Assembly: GCA_019454915.1 (NCBI GenBank)
Contig: JACFNM010000157.1
Location: 1-9,308, forward strand
Source of the DNA: Chitinophagaceae bacterium
GTDB lineage: Bacteria > Bacteroidota > Bacteroidia > Chitinophagales > Chitinophagaceae
Direction: 5' to 3'
DNA length: 9,308 bases
Shown here: positions 1 through 5,385 of the stretch, piece by piece
How the letters are laid out: each line of letters begins with the position of its first letter
How positions within the stretch are numbered: position 1 is the first letter of the stretch
Notes under the pieces: model-generated
Database searches by the model: none
What the model saw: the letters and a program-made list of their open reading frames with translations, nothing else
What the model was told of the DNA's origin: nothing
Translations under genes and position numbers: made by a program

Positions 1-24
1 TTTAGACTTATCAAAGAACTGTAT

Positions 25-32
25 TAACTTTG
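25..32 (+). promoter_or_regulatory. Candidate Bacteroidota -7 element (TAACTTTG)
   Basis: TAACTTTG matches the Bacteroidota housekeeping -7 consensus TAnnTTTG exactly. A TTTA at 1-4, twenty bases upstream, is one mismatch from the -33 TTTG. It would fire rightward, antisense into the broken GH5-like gene, where no plus-strand gene is visible. It lies in the sequence that replaces the lost 3' end of that gene, so it may have arrived with the rearrangement. A chance match is possible. Confidence 0.25.
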
Positions 33-50
33 CGGTTAATCTATATTATC

Positions 51-920
51 CTATATGTTTTTTTCAAAGGACGCGCTGTCGCTATAATTATGGAACGAGA
101 TGATATCCGATTGTTCTATCGCCACGGTTTCAATGGATTTTAATTTTTCCGGAGATGACCAGTCGCCCGACCATAAGCCCACCGTTGCGGGTTGTTGCGG
201 ATTGACTGACCGCATCCATTCAAATGCTTCTTTCATTAATCGTTCAACGATTTCGGATTTATTAACCGGTTCCATTTTTCGATAGTATTCATTGTTCATG
301 TTTTCCGGCTCGTTTCATATATCCCAGGCCAATACCCGGTCATCCTGCGCAAATCTTTTGACGACTCCTTTGACATAAGCTTCAAGGCGGGGATACTGCG
401 TGCTGTCTGTTAAAGCTTTTCTCCCGGGGCTTTGCACCCACCCTGAGTTATGGACGCCGGGCTGCGGATCGCGTTGCTTACCCAATTGCGGATCAGGATC
501 CCATACCGAATCAAATAATACAAACATGGGTTTGATGTGATGGGCAGAAGCAATTTGTAAAAAGATATCCATGCGCTGTAGAAATCCCCCCGCATCCTGT
601 TCGTATAATAGATCATGCAGGTAAACCCTGATGGTATTCATCCCGATGGCTTCAGCCCATCCCAGTTCACGGTTAATGGTTGCGGTGTCAAAGGTTTCAG
701 GCTGCCACATTTCTAATTGATTGATAGCAGTACTTGGCAAAAAATTGCAGCCCACCAGCCACGGCTGTTTATTATACCAGTCATTTGCCTGTTCTTTTGT
801 CCAGATTTCTCTGGGAACGATGGTTTCATTTTCCTGCTTGTTTTCTGATTCATTAGTGGCGCATTGTTGTAATGCCAGGCTACCAATGAGGATGCTGAAT
901 AATAGTAATCTAAATTTCAT
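51..920 (-). pseudogene. GH5-like (clan GH-A) secreted glycoside hydrolase, disrupted
   Basis: The intact gene would encode a surface or periplasmic TIM-barrel hydrolase, of the kind often annotated as cellulase-family or 1,4-beta-xylanase. The start at 920 opens with a hydrophobic signal ending in L-Q-Q-C (Cys20), an atypical lipobox. Family-like blocks follow, including GCNFLP near residue 57, NTIRVYLHD near 95 and FVLFDSVWDPD near 133. Reading stops at a TGA (315-317) after AWDI. The same frame then continues as NEPEN and 82 more residues (51-299) with WSGDWS and SFHNYSD. The TGA therefore replaces the Trp of W-N-E-P, next to the predicted catalytic acid/base Glu. A second lesion is at the 3' end: after FEKNI the frame hits TAG (51-53), and all three minus-strand frames are soon closed. 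The usual C-terminal barrel segment with the nucleophile is missing. It starts 6 bases after galM and was probably its operon partner. A sequencing error could explain the TGA but not the truncation. Confidence 0.8.
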
Positions 921-926
921 CGGCCA

Positions 927-2123
927 TCAGTTATTAATTGAAAAAGCATATACGGAGGAAGTCTTGTATTCCTTTCCCGGCTCCAGTTCAATGGATGGAA
1001 AATTTTTCTGATTCGGCGCATCGGGGAAATGTTGCGTCTCGAGGCAAAATGCCGTGCGGAAATCATCCTTTACTCCGCTCTTAAATGTGTTTTGTCCCTG
1101 CATAAAATTGCCACCGTAAAACTGCAACCCGGGTTCGGTGGTATATACTTTCATCACGATGCCCGATAGATCGCCGGTGGCTTCTGCGGCGAGGTGAAGA
1201 GAAGACGGGTCGTTGTCCTGCAAAACGAAATTATGATCATAACCCCGTCCAAATTTCAACTGTTGATTGTTTACGGTGTCAATTCGCTTTCCTATTGTTT
1301 CAGGCTGACGGAAGTCGAAGGGGGTGCCTTCTACAGGGGCCAATTCCCCCGTGGGTATGAGTGTGGCATCCACGGGCGTGTATTGGTTTGCAAAAATTTG
1401 CAGCAGATGGTTATTGATGGTGCCGCTGCCTTCACCATTCAGGTTAAAGAAGGCGTGGTTGGTGAGGTTGACGACCGTTTTTTTATCCGTCGTTGCTTCA
1501 TAGTCTATTTTCAAAGCGTTGTTTTGTTGCAGAGTGTACTGAACGGTGATCTTCAGGTTGCCGGGGAAGTTTTCTTCGCCATCTTTTGACAGGTAAGATA
1601 ATTGCAGGGTGGAATCGTTCATCGCTTTGGCATCCCATACCACATCCTGGTAGCCTTTCTTACCCCCGTGCAGCGTGTTGGGCCCGTTATTGGTAAATAT
1701 AGTATAGGTGTTGCCGTCCAGGCTGAATTTCCCTTTGGCAATCCGGTTGCCTACCCTGCCAATGAGCGCGCCAAAGTAGGGCTCAGTGGAGTGTATATAA
1801 TCCTGCACATTCTTAAAACCGACGGCCACGTCGGTAGGCTTGCCTGTTTTGTCCGGAACAACCAGGCTTACTATTCTTCCTCCATAATTGGTAACGGCCA
1901 TACAAGCGCCGTTGTTGTTTTTTAACACGTATAGGGATACCGGTTTGCCGTCAATGGTATCCGTGAAATTATGAGGATCTATCGTTGGCATGCAGGCCGC
2001 AACCGCTGAGGTATTTTCTGTTGCTTCTGATGTTGATGCGGAGTCTCCACTTTTATTTCCTTCATTACAGGAGAAAAAAAAGAGCCCTGCAAATAATAAT
2101 AAGGTTTGTTTCAATGCTGTCAT
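927..2123 (-). CDS. galM: Aldose 1-epimerase (galactose mutarotase), lipoprotein form
   Basis: This enzyme interconverts alpha and beta anomers of aldoses such as galactose and feeds the Leloir pathway. The 398-residue protein has a signal peptide with lipobox FFFSC (Cys19) and a Ser/Thr-rich linker to about residue 45, so it should be a lipoprotein acting outside the cytoplasm. The epimerase fold covers about 50-397. Family motifs are visible: GRVGNRI at 122-128 (substrate Arg127), LHGG at 151-154 (His152), TNHAFFNL at 221-228 with catalytic His223, GYDH at 294-297 (Asp296), and LETQHFPD at 361-368 with catalytic base Glu362. All key residues are present, so it should be active. It lies 40 bases downstream of galK and 6 bases upstream of the broken GH5-like gene. 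Export separates it from cytosolic GalK; such exported mutarotases are common in Bacteroidota sugar-use loci. Its stop codon is TGA. Confidence 0.95.
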   Translation of the reverse strand: MTALKQTLLLFAGLFFFSCNEGNKSGDSASTSEATENTSAVAACMPTIDPHNFTDTIDGKPVSLYVLKNNNGACMAVTNYGGRIVSLVVPDKTGKPTDVAVGFKNVQDYIHSTEPYFGALIGRVGNRIAKGKFSLDGNTYTIFTNNGPNTLHGGKKGYQDVVWDAKAMNDSTLQLSYLSKDGEENFPGNLKITVQYTLQQNNALKIDYEATTDKKTVVNLTNHAFFNLNGEGSGTINNHLLQIFANQYTPVDATLIPTGELAPVEGTPFDFRQPETIGKRIDTVNNQQLKFGRGYDHNFVLQDNDPSSLHLAAEATGDLSGIVMKVYTTEPGLQFYGGNFMQGQNTFKSGVKDDFRTAFCLETQHFPDAPNQKNFPSIELEPGKEYKTSSVYAFSINN

Positions 2124-2163
2124 GGTTCAAATTTAGTGAGCAATTTATAAGGAATGTTGACTG

Positions 2164-3336
2164 TTAGATAATTTCTGAGGAGCCGTCGGCTGCCTGTACC
2201 ACATAAGCTTCCAGGGTTAAGCCCGTTGCCCGGAGGTATTGGGCTGATGCTTTTTCAACGAGACGGTCTATTGCGTTTTCCTCTACGAGATTAATCGTAC
2301 ATCCGCCAAAGCCTCCCCCCATCATCCGGGCGCCCCAAACGTCTTCTTCTTTACGAACAAATTCCACCAACCAGTCGAGCTCAGCACAACTCACTTCATA
2401 TTCCGTACTCAAGCCTTCATGCGTTAGAAACATTTTCTGCCCTAATGCCCGGATATCATTTCTCTCCAAATCATCACAAGCCGACAGCAATCTTTGATTT
2501 TCCTCCAATACATATTTGCAACGTTTGTAAACGATTTCATCCTTGGGTAACACATATTGTTGAAGCATGGAAATGCTCACATCGCGTAGAGAATGAATCC
2601 CATCATGGTGGGCTGCCACCCACGCTACTCCCTGTTCACACTGTTGCCGGCGGGTATTGTATTCGGAAGAAGCGAGGGAGTGCGATACTTTTGAATTGAG
2701 CAATAACATCTTCATTCCGTTAAGATGCAGAGGCACATAGTGATACTCAAGAGTTCTGCAATCCAGCCGTACTGCGTGTTCTGCTTGACCGAATACAGAA
2801 GCAAACTGATCCATGATGCCGCATTTTACACCGGCAAACAAATGTTCAGCTTTCTGCGCCATGTTCACTATTTCTATTTTGGAAAGACCTAACCCAAACA
2901 GGCTGTTTAAAGCGGATAACACACTGCATTCCACGGCTGCAGAGGAAGATAACCCGGCGCCTATGATAATATCTCCGTCCAGCACCAGGTTGAATCCTCC
3001 AATCCGGTAGCCATGCTGTAGCAGTTGATCTGCTACACCTAATACATAATCCGTCCAGCTCTTCCGGGGCCGGATAGCCGAAAGGTTAACCGTATAGGTT
3101 TCGTTAAATGCCACCGATACCAGGTGGATTTCTTCATCCTCCCTTTTTCCGATGGCTACATAGGCCGCTTTGTCAATAGCTGCGGGAAGAACAAAGCCTT
3201 CATTATAATCGGTGTGCTCTCCAATGATGTTTATCCTGCCCGGTGAGCGGAAGACTACCGGCGCTGAGTGAAAATGTTCGATGAATTTTTGCTTCAGAAA
3301 AGAGATATCGTATGGTTGAGACCCGGTTACCTTCAT
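2164..3336 (-). CDS. galK: Galactokinase
   Basis: GalK phosphorylates alpha-D-galactose to galactose 1-phosphate with ATP in the cytoplasm, the first committed Leloir step. The 390-residue length is normal for the family. GHMP-kinase motifs are in order: the galactokinase signature GRINIIGEHTDYNEGF at 33-48 (Arg34 catalytic, Glu40 and Asp43 sugar binding), the ATP loop GAGLSSSAA at 126-134, catalytic base Asp176 in GIMDQF, and the third motif GGGFGGC at 340-346. No signal peptide is present, as expected. The GEHTDY signature favours galactokinase over mevalonate or homoserine kinases. It follows the GH43 gene by 130 bases and precedes galM by 40, probably in one transcript. An internal promoter in the 130-base gap is possible. 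galT and galE are not in the window. Confidence 0.96.
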   Translation of the reverse strand: MKVTGSQPYDISFLKQKFIEHFHSAPVVFRSPGRINIIGEHTDYNEGFVLPAAIDKAAYVAIGKREDEEIHLVSVAFNETYTVNLSAIRPRKSWTDYVLGVADQLLQHGYRIGGFNLVLDGDIIIGAGLSSSAAVECSVLSALNSLFGLGLSKIEIVNMAQKAEHLFAGVKCGIMDQFASVFGQAEHAVRLDCRTLEYHYVPLHLNGMKMLLLNSKVSHSLASSEYNTRRQQCEQGVAWVAAHHDGIHSLRDVSISMLQQYVLPKDEIVYKRCKYVLEENQRLLSACDDLERNDIRALGQKMFLTHEGLSTEYEVSCAELDWLVEFVRKEEDVWGARMMGGGFGGCTINLVEENAIDRLVEKASAQYLRATGLTLEAYVVQAADGSSEII

Positions 3337-3429
3337 TGTTTTTTAATTCAATTCTTTTAATGTGCTGTCAATAGCCGGCATATTAAATAAAGGTATAGGA
3401 TAATTAATTTTATCCGCATAGGTATTATC

Positions 3430-3437
3430 CAAAAGTA
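3430..3437 (-). promoter_or_regulatory. Candidate -7 element upstream of galK
   Basis: On the minus strand the 130-base gap between the GH43 stop and galK contains TACTTTTG, an exact match to TAnnTTTG. No convincing -33 TTTG lies 17-23 bases upstream. It could give galK-galM an internal promoter with a leader of roughly 85-90 bases. A chance match is quite possible. Confidence 0.25.
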
Positions 3438-3466
3438 CCCGGCTTCCTATTTTTTGTCCTGTAAAT

Positions 3467-4522
3467 TTATTGAATCTCTGCCGGTAAAGGCAGCAGGAGC
3501 CCGATTTTAACGGGTTCGCCGAAATAAGGCAATCCTTCTTTGTTCCAACTAAATTTCTGGGCGCGGGGAGAACGGTGCCCGCCACATCCCTGTCCCGGCT
3601 GGCTGTTGGCATGGTACAGGATCCAGTCTTCCCTGCCATCCGGCGACTTAAAAAATGAGTTGTGCCCCGGTGAATAAACTCCGTTTTCAACCGAACCCTT
3701 AAAAACCGGGTTGGGAAATTTCCTCCAGGCCCGGGCATCCAGCAGATTGTCGCCGCCTGTAAACTTCAGCAAACCCAACGCATAGAAATCAGTCCAGCAG
3801 CCGCTGGCAGAATAAACAATAAACAAATCACCGTTGTGCTGAAGCGCCTGGGGGCCTTCATTCACGTTTACGTGCCGGTAATGATCTCCTTCTTTAATAT
3901 CCCCATGTGTTTCCCATTCCAGTTCGGGTTTGGAGATACATACGCGTTCTCCCGAGATGGTCCAGGGATTCTTTAACTGAGCGATATAGATATTCTGTTG
4001 AGCATCTACATCACCTTCCCACCCCGACCAGATAAAATACCATTGTCCATTGTATTCAAACACATCTCCGTCAATCGCCCATTTATCCGTTGGGTCGGTA
4101 ATCTGTCCCTTAAAAGTCCAGTCGCCCTGCATGGGGTCTGGCGACGCATTTTCGAGTACGTACATGCGGTGATTGATGTTCTTTCCGTCATCAGCGGCAA
4201 AGTAGGCGTACCATTTACCTTCTACAAATAATATCTCCGGCGCCCAAAGGTTTTTTGAATAGCGGGTGGCTGCCGGAGGTGTATAGATGGTTTTGTATTC
4301 CGCATCTTTTAAACCGGCCATCGTTTTAGTTTTCCATAGTCCGATTCGGTTACCCAAGGTGTGGGTATAATAATAGAATCCATCCTTATAGAAAGAGTAG
4401 GGGTCGGGGCCTGAGGGGAGGAGCGGATTGCTGAACATCGCGTGATGTCTGTCCTGCGAGACCGCGATGATGCAGACGAGTAGGCAAAAGAACAGAGAAA
4501 CAAATCTTATAACGATTTTCAT
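3467..4522 (-). CDS. Secreted GH43 glycoside hydrolase (arabinofuranosidase/xylosidase-like)
   Basis: Family GH43 enzymes are five-bladed beta-propellers that cleave alpha-L-arabinofuranosyl or beta-D-xylosyl linkages; a few act on galactan. The 351-residue protein begins with a signal peptide (hydrophobic to about residue 21, cleavage near VSQ at 21-23), so it is exported. The inverting catalytic set is visible: base Asp40 in GPDPY, pKa-tuning Asp151 in AIDGD, and acid Glu222 in NEGPQ. SPGHNSF at 284-290 is a typical late-blade motif with the conserved His287. The length fits a single catalytic domain without a binding module. The start lies 3 bases after the sigZ stop, which implies cotranscription and probably coupled translation. 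With galK and galM downstream, side chains of arabinogalactan or arabinan-type polymers are plausible substrates, but this is inference. Subfamily and exact specificity cannot be read here. Confidence 0.88.
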   Translation of the reverse strand: MKIVIRFVSLFFCLLVCIIAVSQDRHHAMFSNPLLPSGPDPYSFYKDGFYYYTHTLGNRIGLWKTKTMAGLKDAEYKTIYTPPAATRYSKNLWAPEILFVEGKWYAYFAADDGKNINHRMYVLENASPDPMQGDWTFKGQITDPTDKWAIDGDVFEYNGQWYFIWSGWEGDVDAQQNIYIAQLKNPWTISGERVCISKPELEWETHGDIKEGDHYRHVNVNEGPQALQHNGDLFIVYSASGCWTDFYALGLLKFTGGDNLLDARAWRKFPNPVFKGSVENGVYSPGHNSFFKSPDGREDWILYHANSQPGQGCGGHRSPRAQKFSWNKEGLPYFGEPVKIGLLLPLPAEIQ

Positions 4523-4525
4523 AAC

Positions 4526-5086
4526 TTATGACAGGGGATTCAAAATGGAATGACATCTTGCGCAATCGGGCTCTCCGGCCAATTTCCCGTTGGCATCAAT
4601 CTGGTAATGACAACATTCATTAAACTTGGTTTTCAAAATGGATTTCGCCCGGCTAACTTTAATTTTCACATTTGCCAGGGTGATATGTAATAGATCAGCC
4701 GTTTCCTTTTGACTCCTGCCTCTTAAATAAATCTGTGTGACGACGTCTTTGTAGCTTTCCGGTAACTCCTGGATAAAATTATCAAAGCAACAACAATCTT
4801 GATGGATAGAATGCATTTCCTGATCACCCGTGTTGTCAATCACATCCTGTTGAACACTTATAAACTGACCGCGTTGACGTTTGAAAAAATCACTGATTTG
4901 GTTCCTGGTAATTTGATACAACCAGGCTCTTATTTTGTCGGGATTTTTAATTTGAGCGGCATTTTCGAGCGCTCTTAAACAGGTATTTTGGAAGATGTCC
5001 TTCGCGTGATGCTCGTCTTTCACCTTTCTTAGTATGAAAAAATAGATTTCATTCTTGAATTGACCTATTGACCTGTTCAAATCCAT
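4526..5086 (-). CDS. sigZ: SigZ-like ECF/sigma-70 family RNA polymerase sigma factor
   Basis: This should redirect RNA polymerase to a specific promoter set. In the 186-residue protein, region 2 spans about 8-70, with DIFQNTCLRAL at 30-40 and RAWLYQITRNQISDFFKR at 53-70. Region 4 spans about 103-155, with LPESYKDVV and the helix-turn-helix SQKETADLLHITLANVKIKVSRA. The tail is unusual: CCH at 158-160, then Cys175 and Cys178 in a C-x-x-C, plus CCC at 98-100 in the linker. A Cys/His tail is what I associate with SigZ-type factors and could bind metal or sense redox state. No anti-sigma gene is adjacent. It starts 24 bases after a strong terminator that closes the metallothionein-like gene, so it needs its own promoter or terminator read-through. 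The GH43 gene follows after 3 bases. Family is secure; the SigZ name is somewhat less so. Confidence 0.85.
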   Translation of the reverse strand: MDLNRSIGQFKNEIYFFILRKVKDEHHAKDIFQNTCLRALENAAQIKNPDKIRAWLYQITRNQISDFFKRQRGQFISVQQDVIDNTGDQEMHSIHQDCCCFDNFIQELPESYKDVVTQIYLRGRSQKETADLLHITLANVKIKVSRAKSILKTKFNECCHYQIDANGKLAGEPDCARCHSILNPLS

Positions 5087-5109
5087 ACGTAAAGTTACAC
5101 TTAAGAATC

Positions 5110-5139
5110 AAAAAGGTCAGCTTCGCTGCTGACCTTTTT
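5110..5139 (-). terminator. Strong intrinsic terminator after the metallothionein-like gene
   Basis: AAAAAGGTCAGC (5110-5121) pairs perfectly with GCTGACCTTTTT (5128-5139) around a 6-base loop, giving a 12-bp stem with A/T flanks on both sides. On the minus strand GC-rich pairs are followed by a run of T, as in Rho-independent terminators. It works in principle in both directions. It begins 2 bases after the stop of the 42-residue gene and ends 24 bases before the sigZ start, so it should insulate sigZ from upstream transcription or attenuate it. Confidence 0.85.
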
Positions 5140-5141
5140 AC

Positions 5142-5270
5142 CTAATGCTGTTCTTTTGCGCAGCACCCGCATTTGTCGCAATCACATTTTGTGCAGGGGC
5201 AATCGGCTTCCGCGCAGTTTTGACAATTACAATCGGTACATTCGCAATTCGTACAGGTACATTTATCCAT
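5142..5270 (-). CDS. Metallothionein-like Cys-rich metal-binding peptide (42 aa)
   Basis: Translation from ATG at 5268-5270 to TAG at 5142-5144 gives 42 residues, 14 of them Cys (positions 4, 6, 9, 11, 14, 16, 19, 24, 26, 29, 31, 34, 36, 37). The Cys follow a repeating C-x-C-x-x pattern in two blocks (4-19 and 24-37) split by AEAD, with a C-terminal GCC and a final His. Asp, Glu, Asn, Thr and Lys fill the other sites; apart from the final His there are no aromatic or large hydrophobic residues. This composition is diagnostic of a small cytosolic thiolate protein binding Zn, Cu, Cd or similar. The pattern differs from the classic cyanobacterial/pseudomonad SmtA type as I know it. A strong terminator follows at once. 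GH2 lies 115 bases upstream and sigZ, itself Cys-rich, lies downstream. A longer ORF in another frame over the same bases has no family look. The metal is unknown. Confidence 0.85.
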   Translation of the reverse strand: MDKCTCTNCECTDCNCQNCAEADCPCTKCDCDKCGCCAKEQH

Positions 5271-5342
5271 CGTGTATAGATTTTATATTCGTTAAGTAGA
5301 CTGCCAAACTGCAAAAAAGATACATGATATAGCTTCTTTTTT

Positions 5343-5373
5343 CTTTGAAAACGTCCGAACGCAGGTTTCAAAG
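5343..5373. promoter_or_regulatory. Inverted repeat between GH2 and the metallothionein-like gene
   Basis: CTTTGAAA (5343-5350) and TTTCAAAG (5366-5373) form a perfect 8-bp inverted repeat around a 15-base spacer. It lies 12 bases after the GH2 stop and about 73 bases before the metallothionein-like start. On the minus strand it is followed by A-rich sequence rather than a T run, so it is a poor terminator. It could be an operator or a transcript-end hairpin; the role is unproven. Confidence 0.35.
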
Positions 5374-5385
5374 ATTGTTATTCGT

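Noticed and set aside
315..317. Recoding of TGA as Trp or selenocysteine to make a full-length GH5-like enzyme
   Set aside because: galM ends at TGA in this window and the other genes use standard Trp codons. The family has Trp, not Sec, here, and the gene is also truncated at its 3' end.
1194..1925. Long plus-strand frames opposite galM (131 and 107 codons)
   Set aside because: They are antisense shadows of a gene with complete catalytic motifs.
3343..3738. 131-codon minus-strand frame overlapping the GH43 3' end, possibly a frameshifted GH43 extension
   Set aside because: GH43 already has a natural-looking C-terminus and normal length. The tail beyond its stop is A/T-rich and shows no recognisable domain.
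5138..5371. 77-codon minus-strand frame overlapping the metallothionein-like gene
   Set aside because: Its product has no family look and its composition follows from the Cys-codon-rich overlapping frame; the 42-residue Cys array is the far better explanation.
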